Origin: Paenibacillus protaetiae
Lineage (GTDB): Bacteria > Bacillota > Bacilli > Paenibacillales > Paenibacillaceae
DNA length: 64,000 nt
Direction: 5' to 3'
NCBI RefSeq assembly: GCF_004135365.1
Contig: NZ_CP035492.1
Location: forward strand, 2,340,001 to 2,404,000
Part shown: piece by piece, positions 53,651 to 62,680 of the stretch
Position numbering within the stretch: position 1 is the first letter of the stretch
Layout: each line of letters starts with the position of its first letter
The notes under the pieces: model-generated
What the model was told of the DNA's origin: nothing
Database searches by the model: none
Seen by the model: only the letters and a program-made list of their open reading frames with translations
Made by a program: the position numbers and the translations under genes

Positions 53651-56600
53651 TTATGCAGCTTTAGGAGCTGCCGTTTGCACGACCACATCCGTCATATCAT
53701 AGAGACGGTTAAGCCCGTTCAAATAACGGTCATAAGCGACAAGCGCGTACATGGCCTGATCGGTCGCCATCAGGTCTACCATGCCCGGCTCCGCGCCGCC
53801 ATTGCCGCTTTGGCCCGGCTTGATGTGATAGAAACCTCCGCTGCCGGCTGCATAACTAAGCAGGACGCTGATCGCGGAATGCCCGTTTTTAATGAACCGT
53901 GCATCTTTCCCCGGATCGATACCGAGTCCGGCTAACGCTACAACCACTTGTGCGGTGCTTTCCGAATTTATGGAACCGCCGCTTGCAAATTCGCCGTTCT
54001 CGTCCTGCGCGGCAGATAACCAGGCAATTGCCAGGTCTACCGCTTGCTTCACCTTAACATCACTGTTGTAATACGGCGTAAGCGATTGGACGGCCATTGC
54101 CGTCACATCCGGATCAGGTACGGTTGCCGCACCATCCAGTGACCAGCCGCCCCCGGCAATTTCGCGGTTTAACATAAAGTCCATCAGAAGTTCTCTTGTC
54201 GTTTGGGTCTTGACGCCATTAACAACAGGAATATCATAATGACCGCTATCCAGTGCCAATAGCGCAAAAATCGGGCCGTTAATCCCTTGCTTGATTACAG
54301 TCTCAAAGTCGGCAAGCGGCGCCGACAGGTCGTAACCTGCAACGTTATGAATGTTGCCGCCCAAAGCCGTTAAAGCCAAAATGACTCTGTCATATTCCGT
54401 GTATTTGACATTGTGCAGCTTGCCGCCCTTTTCCTTCACTGTATTGACTAAATTGGCCTCATACTTGGCATAATAGCCGGCCGGTACCGGAATGCCGGAA
54501 CGGCTTAATCCCAGCACGGTCCACTCGCCGCCAACGCTGGCTACAACCGGATTCGTTACGCTGTGCTGTAAAAATGCTGCGGTTTGGGCAATTTGCGCCT
54601 CCACTTGCGGCTTTGCAGGATCTGCCGCATTTTGATGGGTCAGAAGGTACTCATACGACCGCATCGCGACAACCGCCGCCATCTCTCTCGTCACCGGATC
54701 TTTTGGCGCGAAACGATCGCCATAGCCGGACATGATGCCGGCCGCCGCTGCGGTTTGAACATCTTTCCGGGCCCATTCCGAAACCAGATTCAAATCGCTC
54801 AGGCCCGTTGCTGCTTCGGCCAGCGTCAGGCCAAGCGCTCTCACAATTGTTGCGGCCATTTGTTCCCTCGTCATCAGTGCATAAGGACGGAAGTATCCTC
54901 CATCGCCCTCCACAATGCCGTTCACATAAGCCGCATTGACATAAGGGGCATACCAGCTGTTTGCCGCCACATCTTTAAACGCACTGTCGCCAGCCGTTGT
55001 CTGCTTCAATCCTGATGCTTCAACGAGCAACTTCGTAAATTCGGCGCGCGTAACCGAAGCTTTCGGGCGAAACTCGCCATTGCTGCCTTGAACAAAACCA
55101 AGCTGCGCCGCTTTGCCAATCGCAGAGTACGCCCAATCCGAAATAGAGCCGCCGTCTTTATACAACTGCTCCAGCTTCACCGGAGGTTTCGTACCGTCTT
55201 GACCGCCGGTTCCTTGATCCGCTCCGGTGCCTCCGCCATCGGGATCTTCCGTTCCCCACTGGCTGTTGTCTGCTCCTAAATCTGTACCCAAATTAGTCGT
55301 ATACCGCCATTGCACCGTATCGCCGTCCTCCAGCTCATACAAAGACGCGCCAAACCCCGGATAATCGCCGTTTACGTTATACATCCAGCCGCTGCCGGTG
55401 CCATGGTCAAACTCGCCGTCACCATCAATGGATTCCACATATACGCTGTTATATTGTTCAGACCAGGAATAGTCGTAATGGATTCCCGGCCATCCAGCAC
55501 TCTTTGGAAAACAGTCCATACCGTATCGCCTGGCTGAAGCTCGACTTTAACTGGCGAGACCGTGTATCCGAGCTTAATTGTCTTTTTATCGACGGAAAAA
55601 GTGACATACGCTTTGGAGTCTGGCGGTGTTGCGGAACCTCCGCCTTCTTGGTTATCTTCTTTATCGCTTGCCGTGAATGCGGCATAGTCCGTAAAATGCT
55701 TGGTTTTGATAATAAGGTCAGTGCCGTTGTCATAGGCGTATTCCGGCTTGCCGGCAGCCTCCCCTTCGGAGTCATTCGCATATTTCTGAATAAGATGCGG
55801 AATGCCTTGTTCCAAATAAGCCGCTTGCTTGCCGGCCATGCCTGCCAGCGTTAACGTGACGTACCGGTCGAATTCGGCGCGGTCATTGCCGCCCATCGCA
55901 AATGCTGCTGCAACGCTATCCAGCTGTTTGCTGCTGCCTAGCAGCGATTGAAGCGTTGTTTTCAAGCTGGCATCGGCCGCATCTAGCGATGTTATTAGCT
56001 GCAAATCCAATCCGCTGCCGCTTGTCAGCTGCGTTCCTTGGGCAATAACAGCGGTAACGCCGCCTTTATGGGCTTCCAATTGCGGCAGTGCCGACAGTTC
56101 CGGCAGCGTTACGCGAACCGCACCCGTGCTCTCTTCCGGAATGGTGATCTGATACGTTTGATTGGAGTCCGATGCGTTTACCGTAAAGCTGTAATTCTCG
56201 TTGGCAGCCGGTTCGATAACAACCGGGCCGTCATTGCCCGGCTGTTCTGGCTGCTCCGGAGTGGCTCCCCTTCAAGCTCAACATCCGTCATGTCGTACAA
56301 ATTCGTGCCGCCGTTCAAGAAACGGTCATATGCGACCAGCGCATAAGTGCCTTGGTCCGTCGCCATGCCATTTACACCGCCGGTTGCGGTATGTTTGAAA
56401 CCGCCGGCAGGAACGGCATAAATGAGCATTCCATCTACTGCTGATTTGCCGTTTTTCATAAATCGCGGATCCGTTCCGGGATCAATGCCAAGCGAAGCAA
56501 GCGCTAATACAACCTGCGCCGTACTTTCGCAGTTGCTTAAATAATCGCCGGCTGCGCTTTGATTGTCCGATAACCAGACCAAAGCACGGTCAACGGCTTC

Positions 56601-57344
56601 TTTTACATCCGTACGGGTTGTATAGTATGGCGCCAAGCTTTGAATCGTCATAGCCGTCATATCAACGTCCGGCTTGCTTCCGAATAACGTCCAGCCTGCC
56701 GCGTTGGCAGTTGTGCGGTTGTACTCCAATATTTTGTCTATTAATTTGTCGCGGGTCGTTTGATTAACCCCATCCGCTTGCGGGATATCGTAGTTGTGCG
56801 AGTCCAAAGCAATCAGGGCAAATACCGGGCCGTTTAGCCCTTGTTTAAGCACATAATCAAAATCAGCAAGCGCGGTCAGCAAATTGAACCCTGCTACATC
56901 GGCCACATCTTTGCCGATTGACGTAAGTCCCAATATAGCGCGGGAATGCTCTGTGCTTTTTGTGGAATGAAGCTTCCCGTTGTAAGTCGCCATCAGCTGC
57001 GTAACGGCTTGCTCCACATTGGCGTAATAACTATCGTAATAATTAGCGGGTACCTCGTACCCCGCCCTTGCCAGCGATAAAATCGTCCATTCTCCGCTGC
57101 CGGTTCCAAATACAGGGTTGGCGACCGTCTTCACCATGTAAGCCAAACTGCTTTGCAGCTGCTGGCGAGCCTGCTCCACAACCGGATTCTGCTCCAGCTC
57201 TGTCCGGCTGCCGGCAGAAGACTGCCCGCTTAAAATTTGCGTGCCGTCCGCTTCGTCCGCAAATGCCGTATGTATGTTCGTTGAGCCAATCGAAATAAAC
57301 AGGCTGACCATTATCAGCCAAATGAATCCTTTATTTAATTTCAT
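53651..57344 (-). pseudogene. Giant SLH-anchored transcobalamin-like protein, frame broken twice
   Basis: Two one-base losses (runs at 56267-56270 and 55485-55487) split a gene that, with both restored, is 1,231 residues. In order: signal peptide (1-29); prenyltransferase-like alpha/alpha domain (about 50-355; GEWTILSLARAGYEVPANYY, DYVLKQGLNGPVFALIALDS); a beta-rich linker domain; DUF4430 (about 575-700; SGWMYNVNGDYPGFGASLYE); three SLH domains (about 720-915; YAPYVNAAYVNGIVEGDGGYF); and a second alpha/alpha domain (about 920-1215; GEWTVLGLSRSGIPVPAGYY). SLH domains tie it to the cell wall. The barrel-plus-DUF4430 order is that of intrinsic factor. It is first after the B12 riboswitch; the RBS is AAGGGG. 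Confidence 0.82.
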
Positions 57345-57390
57345 TCCTTCTTCCCCTTGTCTTTAATTTGAAATAAACCTCTCCGCAACA

Positions 57391-57423
57391 AAAAAACTTC
57401 TTAACCCGAAAGTTAAGAAGTTT
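57391..57423 (-). terminator. Terminator of the riboswitch expression platform
   Basis: AAACTTCTTAAC pairs perfectly with GTTAAGAAGTTT over a six-base loop; a further run of T follows on the minus strand. It lies between the riboswitch and the first gene, as expected for B12-induced termination. Confidence 0.88.
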
Positions 57424-57489
57424 AATAAGCGCATCGCAAATAAGCATGCACGAACAAACACCCTCCTATCCATCGTAGAATTTGCGGTG

Positions 57490-57662
57490 TAACGAATCAG
57501 GCAGGTATTCTGGCTCAAGCGTCATCGCTTCCGCGTCCTTCCCGGTTTCCCAGTGGTTTATCGCAGCAGCTCTTCTTATACAGCGGCGGGACCGCGCGAG
57601 ATTTTCACTCGCTTCCCTTTTAACCGGCCTGCAATTGGCAGCAATTGCTTCCGGCACCTGAC
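57490..57662 (-). ncRNA. Adenosylcobalamin riboswitch
   Basis: On the minus strand the order of conserved blocks is GGTGCCGGAAGCAATTGC, AAAAGGGAAGCGAGTGAAAA, CCGCGCGGTCCCGCCGCTGTA (read as CGCGGTCCCGCCGCTGTA), CCACTGGGAAACCGGGAAGG and GATGACGCTTGAGCCAGAAT followed by ACCTGCCTG, the B12 box and its partner. This is a complete class-I cobalamin element. A 101-residue open frame over it is a shadow. Confidence 0.93.
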
Positions 57663-57685
57663 CGTTGCTATTCAGTTTGTAAACC

Positions 57686-57714
57686 ATCTTATCTAATCCT
57701 ATAACATTTGTCAT
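57686..57714 (-). promoter_or_regulatory. Sigma-A promoter of the B12 operon
   Basis: ATGACA, 17 bases, TAAGAT on the minus strand, just upstream of the riboswitch. Confidence 0.6.
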
Positions 57715-57835
57715 GTATAAATGATCATTTTTGCCCGAATAAAGAAATGTTTTTTCCTGTTTTTGTTTCAAAAACAGCCCGGAAGCTTATATTAACTTTA
57801 ATAAGCAACCAACAAGAGCGGAGGAAACGAGATTA

Positions 57836-59095
57836 ATGATCGAAATCCAGAACGTCAATAAAATTTATCCCGATGGATATCATGCGCTTAAAAATATTAA
57901 TCTCACCTTTCACAAAGGTGAAGTTACCGTCCTGATCGGCCCAAGCGGCTGCGGCAAATCCACAACGATGAAGCTGATCAACCGGCTTATCCTGCCCTCG
58001 AACGGCAAAATTCTTATTAATGGAGACGATATTTCCACAATCGATCCGGTCAAGCTGCGGCGTAATATCGGCTATGTCATCCAAAGCATCGGCTTGTTCC
58101 CGCATATGACTATCGGCCGCAATGTCGGAGTCGTTCCCCATTTGAAAAAATGGGATAAACAGCGCATCGACAAACGTGTCGAAGAGCTGATGGACATGGT
58201 GGGCTTGTCCGCCAGCCAATATAAAAACCGTTATCCGTCCGAGCTGAGCGGCGGCCAGCAGCAGCGGATCGGCGTCATCCGCGCGATGGCGGCCGATCCG
58301 GAAATTATATTAATGGACGAGCCGTTCAGCGCGCTGGACCCGATCAGCCGGGAGCAGCTGCAGGACGATATCGTCCGCTTGCAGCAGGAGCTGCACAAAA
58401 CGATTGTATTTGTTACCCATGATATGGATGAAGCGCTCAAAATCGCCGACCGCATCGTCATCATGCAGGCGGGAGTTGTCGTGCAAAGCGACAAGCCGGA
58501 GCGCATATTGCGCCGTCCGGCCAATGATTTTGTCCGTTCCTTTATCGGGCAGCAGCGGCTGGAGCAGGAACATGCAGCCGAGACATCTTCATACGATATT
58601 CCGCTCGTCGACGACGTCATGATCCGCCAGCCGGTCACCATCTATCCAAACCGCGGCTTGGCGGAAGCAATTACCATTATGGAGCGGCGGCGCGTCGACT
58701 CGTTGTTTATAACCGACCGGAATCGAAAGCTTCAGGGCATTGTGTCCATCTTCAACGTGCTTGAACATTACGGCAACGAAGATATGACCGTCGCCGACGT
58801 TATGAAGCCCATTGCATACAGCTTGCCCTCCGGTACGCCACTGCCGAATGCTGTCGAGATGCTAAGTCTTCATCAGCTGTCCAATTTGGCTATCGTCGAC
58901 GGCACGAACCGCCTTGTAGGCCTCATTACAAGAGGCAGCGTCGTCCGGCATCTCGCAGAAGTGCTGCCGGTACTTCCGCCCGAACCGGAAGATTCGAACG
59001 AAGAATCGGCAAAAGAGTCCGGAACTCCGGATGAGACGCAAAATTCGTCCGCTGGCGATGCTGCAGCAGCTGACTCCTCCGGCAAGGAGGTGTAG
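57836..59095 (+). CDS. opuCA: Glycine betaine/carnitine/choline ABC transporter ATPase (OpuCA-like)
   Basis: The 419-residue protein has Walker A GPSGCGKSTTMKL, signature ELSGGQQQRIGVIRAM, Walker B EIILMDEPFSALDP and two C-terminal CBS domains (PVTIYPNRGLAEAITIMERR; VADVMKPIAYSLPSGTPLPN), which sense ionic strength in OpuA/OpuC. A 30-residue Ser/Glu/Ala tail follows. GGAGGAAACG precedes the ATG. It is the first gene of a four-gene osmoprotectant operon. Confidence 0.92.
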   Translation: MIEIQNVNKIYPDGYHALKNINLTFHKGEVTVLIGPSGCGKSTTMKLINRLILPSNGKILINGDDISTIDPVKLRRNIGYVIQSIGLFPHMTIGRNVGVVPHLKKWDKQRIDKRVEELMDMVGLSASQYKNRYPSELSGGQQQRIGVIRAMAADPEIILMDEPFSALDPISREQLQDDIVRLQQELHKTIVFVTHDMDEALKIADRIVIMQAGVVVQSDKPERILRRPANDFVRSFIGQQRLEQEHAAETSSYDIPLVDDVMIRQPVTIYPNRGLAEAITIMERRRVDSLFITDRNRKLQGIVSIFNVLEHYGNEDMTVADVMKPIAYSLPSGTPLPNAVEMLSLHQLSNLAIVDGTNRLVGLITRGSVVRHLAEVLPVLPPEPEDSNEESAKESGTPDETQNSSAGDAAAADSSGKEV

Positions 59096-59098
59096 GCG

Positions 59099-59758
59099 AT
59101 GACTGACATTGGCGCTTTCATTCAGGAGCGGTGGCCCGACATTGTGACGGCTCTTCGCGAGCACCTTATCATTTCGTTTACGGCTGTCGTATTCGGCAGC
59201 ATCGTCGCCATTCCGCTTGGTATTGTATTGGTGTATACCAAGCTGGGCTGGCTTCGTTCGGCTGTATTTTTTATCGCCAACATTTTGCAGACGGTCCCGA
59301 GCCTGGCATTGTTGGCTGTGCTAATTCCGCTGCTGGGCATTGGCGTAAAGCCGGCCATCCTGGCGCTGCTGCTGTATTCCATTATGCCGATTCTGCGCAA
59401 CACGTACGACGGGTTTAAAGCCGTTGATCCGCATGTGCTGGAATCGGCAAGAGGAATGGGCTACAGCACGATGCAGCGCATTTGGACCATTCAGCTGCCG
59501 TTATCGCTGCCGTACATGATGTCGGGCATTCGCATTACGACCGTCTATATTATTAGCTGGGCCACGCTTGCGACACTGATTGGCGCAGGAGGCCTCGGCC
59601 AGCTGATTGTGTCGGGAATGGGCGTCAACAAACCGGAGCTGGTTTTTGCAGGCGCGATTGGTGCGGTTGTGCTTGCTTTTATCGCGGATTTTCTGCTCGG
59701 GCTGCTGGAACGGTGGCTGTCCGGACGATTCGGCCGCACAGGGGGTGCCGCTGCGTGA
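59099..59758 (+). CDS. opuCB: Osmoprotectant ABC transporter permease (OpuCB-like)
   Basis: The 219-residue protein has five or six membrane helices and the permease EAA motif VLESARGMGYSTMQRIWTIQLPLSLPYM. It forms the channel with the second permease. GGAGGTG from the end of the ATPase gene serves as ribosome binding site. The stop overlaps the next start (GTGA). Confidence 0.92.
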   Translation: MTDIGAFIQERWPDIVTALREHLIISFTAVVFGSIVAIPLGIVLVYTKLGWLRSAVFFIANILQTVPSLALLAVLIPLLGIGVKPAILALLLYSIMPILRNTYDGFKAVDPHVLESARGMGYSTMQRIWTIQLPLSLPYMMSGIRITTVYIISWATLATLIGAGGLGQLIVSGMGVNKPELVFAGAIGAVVLAFIADFLLGLLERWLSGRFGRTGGAAA

Positions 59759-60660
59759 CCCGGCATTTTAAACTTAAACCGGCTATAGCCGGTCTGCTGA
59801 TTGCCGTTATTCTGCCGGCCGCCAGCGGCTGCGGCATTCGCAGCGACATTGTTATCGGCGCCCAGACGTTTACGGAAACGAAAATTTTAGCGGAAATGTA
59901 CAAAGCGCTTATTGAGGACCGGACGGACGCAACTGCAGAAGTCATTCCCGATCTCGCATCCAGTCCGCTTGTTTTATCCGCAATGAAAAAAGGCGACATC
60001 GACATTGCGACGTTATACAGCGGCGAAATATTCAACAACCATTTTCCAATCGAAGAAACCAAAGACCGGGCACGCGTGCTGGAGCAGGCGCAGCAGGGGT
60101 TCCTTAAATTTTACAACCTGAAATGGTTTGACCCGCTGGGCTTTGAAAATACGTATGCCTTCACCGTCCGAAAGGATGTAGCGGAGCAAAAAGGCTATAC
60201 GAAAATTTCCGATGTGAAGCCCGATGCAGGTTCAATGCGCCTCGGTGTCGACACAACTTGGCTGGAGCGGCCCAGCGACGGCTACCCGGCCTTCTCCAAA
60301 CATTACGGCATTACGTTCGGCACCATTTACCCGATGGAGCTTGCGCTTGTCTATCAAGCCGTTGCCAACCGGCAAGTGGATATCGTACTCGCTTATTCCA
60401 CCGATTCGCGGCTGAAGGCATACGATTTGAAAACATTGGAGGACGACAAGCAGTTTTTCCCTCCGTATGATGCTTCAACCGTTATGCGCGGCGATATCGC
60501 CAAGAAATACCCGGAAGCGGAAGCAGCCCTCACCAAGCTGATCGGAACGCTGGATGTCGAGACGATGGTCGATTTAAACTACCAGGTCGATATTGAGAAA
60601 AAAAGCGAGCGGGAAGTAGCCGTCAGCTATTTGAAGCAGGTTGGATTATTAAAGGAGTGA
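59755..60660 (+). CDS. opuCC: Osmoprotectant-binding lipoprotein (OpuCC-like)
   Basis: The 301-residue protein has a lipoprotein signal with lipobox AASGC and the OpuAC-type domain (IVIGAQTFTETKILAEMYKA, GDIDIATLYSGE, DIVLAYSTDSRLKAYDL). It captures betaine, carnitine or choline outside the membrane. The start is GTG 59755, coupled to the permease stop. Confidence 0.9.
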   Translation: MTRHFKLKPAIAGLLIAVILPAASGCGIRSDIVIGAQTFTETKILAEMYKALIEDRTDATAEVIPDLASSPLVLSAMKKGDIDIATLYSGEIFNNHFPIEETKDRARVLEQAQQGFLKFYNLKWFDPLGFENTYAFTVRKDVAEQKGYTKISDVKPDAGSMRLGVDTTWLERPSDGYPAFSKHYGITFGTIYPMELALVYQAVANRQVDIVLAYSTDSRLKAYDLKTLEDDKQFFPPYDASTVMRGDIAKKYPEAEAALTKLIGTLDVETMVDLNYQVDIEKKSEREVAVSYLKQVGLLKE

Positions 60661-60661
60661 C

Positions 60662-61369
60662 ATGGCGATGGCAGGACCACATTTGACGATCGGGGATTTT
60701 TTCAGCTACGTATCACGCAATCGGGCGATGTTATGGGAATATTTGTTCCAGCACATCATGATGGTGCTGCTTGGCGTCGGTCTGGCCATCATCATTGGCG
60801 TGCCGCTTGGGATATGGTGCAGCCGAAGTAAAGGAGCAGCCAAAATCATTATGGCCATTACCAACGTGCTGCAGGTTATCCCTAGTCTCGCCATGCTTGT
60901 GCTGCTTATGATGTGGCTTGGCCTCGGTATGATGACGGTCACGTTCGGGCTGTTCCTCTACTCGCTGAATCCGGTTGTGCGGAACACGTACGTCGGACTG
61001 ACGCAGGTGAATTCCAGCTACGTGGAAGCCGGAAGAGGCGTTGGAATGAGCCGCATGCAAATGCTGCTGCAGGTGCGCTTGCCGCTGTCGCTGCCTTACA
61101 TTCTATCGGGCATCCGCATCGCTGCAGTCATTGCCGTCGGCGTGGCAGCCATTGCCCCGCTTATTGGCGGCTCAGGCTTAGGCCGCGAAATCTACGCCGG
61201 CATTAACAATCAGAATCCGCTTCGGATTTACGCAGGAGCAATCCCGGCCGCTGTGCTGGCCATTGCCGCGGATATTGTGCTTGGCGCACTGCAGCGAAAG
61301 GTGAACATGGAACGGCGCAAGTCGCGCAAAAGCGATGCCGTCCCGCCTGTGCCAAAAACGCAAGGCTAG
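60662..61369 (+). CDS. opuCD: Osmoprotectant ABC transporter permease (OpuCD-like)
   Basis: The 235-residue protein has about six helices and the EAA motif YVEAGRGVGMSRMQMLLQVRLPLSLPYI. It pairs with the OpuCB-like permease. AAAGGAG precedes the ATG at 60662; a second ATG two codons later is possible. Confidence 0.92.
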   Translation: MAMAGPHLTIGDFFSYVSRNRAMLWEYLFQHIMMVLLGVGLAIIIGVPLGIWCSRSKGAAKIIMAITNVLQVIPSLAMLVLLMMWLGLGMMTVTFGLFLYSLNPVVRNTYVGLTQVNSSYVEAGRGVGMSRMQMLLQVRLPLSLPYILSGIRIAAVIAVGVAAIAPLIGGSGLGREIYAGINNQNPLRIYAGAIPAAVLAIAADIVLGALQRKVNMERRKSRKSDAVPPVPKTQG

Positions 61370-61376
61370 ACAAAAC

Positions 61377-61406
61377 AAGGCGGCACTAAGCTGTGCCGCC
61401 TTTCAT
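61377..61406 (+). terminator. Terminator of the opuC operon
   Basis: AAGGCGGCAC pairs with GTGCCGCCTT over a six-base loop and is followed by TTTC. Confidence 0.8.
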
Positions 61407-61677
61407 TGAACAAAATCACGTACAAAAGAGCCTAGGGCTCCTATATAAAAGGGACTTTGGCTCTTTGCTCCTGTCTGTTTTGAAATATGGAATATCAATG
61501 TGATGGATGATCCCCGATTCAAGAGTTCCAATTTGAACCCCGTAACTTCTTATCTAAATCTATGAATCTTTTAAATACGATATTCCTACGGCAAAGAGCT
61601 CCTTCCACAATTAGGATGAAGTAGATATAATGACCTATATACAATTCAAAATACCTAACAGAATCGAGGTCAAGACT
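61407..61677. other. AT-rich spacer with an inverted repeat before the nuclease gene
   Basis: No gene is visible. AAAGAGCC (61425-61432) is repeated in inverse as GGCTCTTT (61459-61466), with a smaller GAGCC/GGCTC pair inside. The base composition shifts towards AT from here to about 62.6 kb. Confidence 0.6.
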
Positions 61678-62457
61678 TTGGCAAGGAGACGTAAAAAAGA
61701 TCCTACATTCGTAGACATTGCATTGCAGCTTACACTTGGTTGCGCCTTTTTACTTGCATTCAACATCATCTTTAGCAAGTACGGAGCAACAATTGGAGGG
61801 GCATGGTTAAATCCACTTCTTATTTTCATCATTATCGTGCTTTCGACAAGTATTGGCTTACGCATCTACTATGTCCAGGAAAAGCTTAAGAAGGCAAATA
61901 TCCAAGAGATTGATAAGATGAGTGGAACGATGTTTGAGCGTTACTTAGAGCAGTTCTTTAAACGTCGGGGTTGGCAGGTAAAACGTACTGGTGGCAAGGG
62001 AGACTACGGTGCTGACCTCATAATAACTTCAGGAGCAAGAAAGGTTGTCATACAAGCTAAACGTTGGAAAAAAAACGTGGGTTATGAAGCAATTCAGCAA
62101 GCCTACACAAGCAAGGATGTATATGGCTGCCAAGAAGCATGGGTAATTACCAACAGCGGCTTTACAGAACAAGCTAGGGATGGCGCAAGGCGTCTTGGCG
62201 TAAAGTTATGGGATAGAGGAGTTTTAATCGAGCAGATGGCAAATGTTAATGCAGCACAGACGATAAAGGTTAGCGATCTTGAACCTGTTAATGAGATAGC
62301 TGCTTCGACTGTTACTTCTGACTATAGACAGGATGGTGATCTGTTTGTTTGCGCTAGATGCGGAAAGCCGGTTGCAAATAAAGTTAAAGAATACTGCTTA
62401 GCGAATCCCAAACGTTTCAATGGACGAATTTACTGCTATGATCATCAACGGCACTAA
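61678..62457 (+). CDS. Membrane-anchored Mrr-type restriction endonuclease-like protein with zinc ribbon
   Basis: The 259-residue protein has two membrane helices (IALQLTLGCAFLLAFNIIF; PLLIFIIIVLSTSIGLRIYY), then an Mrr_cat nuclease domain with GDYGADLIITSGARKVVIQAKRW (the D...QxK active site) and a C-terminal Cys/His ribbon (CARCGKPV...C...H). TTG at 61678 has GAGGT seven bases upstream and gives MARRRKKDPT; the ATG at 61630 is an alternative. Mrr-like nucleases cut modified DNA, and membrane-bound versions exist in Bacilli. The gene is AT-richer than its neighbours. Confidence 0.82.
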   Translation: MARRRKKDPTFVDIALQLTLGCAFLLAFNIIFSKYGATIGGAWLNPLLIFIIIVLSTSIGLRIYYVQEKLKKANIQEIDKMSGTMFERYLEQFFKRRGWQVKRTGGKGDYGADLIITSGARKVVIQAKRWKKNVGYEAIQQAYTSKDVYGCQEAWVITNSGFTEQARDGARRLGVKLWDRGVLIEQMANVNAAQTIKVSDLEPVNEIAASTVTSDYRQDGDLFVCARCGKPVANKVKEYCLANPKRFNGRIYCYDHQRH

Positions 62458-62557
62458 TCCTGGTTTTCTTTTGACTTGTTATCACCAAAACCTGATTGCA
62501 AGTCACGGAGTCTATGTCGAATAATTTATCTTCATCTAGATATTGAAACCGCAACAT

Positions 62558-62600
62558 AAAAAGACTACCTCCTCGAAATTAGGAAGTAGTCTTTTCTTGG
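62558..62600 (+). terminator. Terminator of the Mrr-like gene
   Basis: AAAAGACTAC-TCCT pairs with AGGA-GTAGTCTTTT and ends in a T-run. Confidence 0.85.
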
Positions 62601-62680
62601 TTGCATGACCAGTGCTCAATGAACCGAGCAGGGGCGGGAAAGCAGCTTGCGCTACTTTCCCAACATAAGGCTTATCAGCC

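Noticed and set aside
57466-57771. 101-residue minus-strand open frame
   Set aside because: It lies within the cobalamin riboswitch and reads through its conserved helices; no ribosome binding site.
62637-62661. Hairpin GGGAAAG/CTTTCCC after groEL as terminator
   Set aside because: No T-run follows on the minus strand, so I do not call it.
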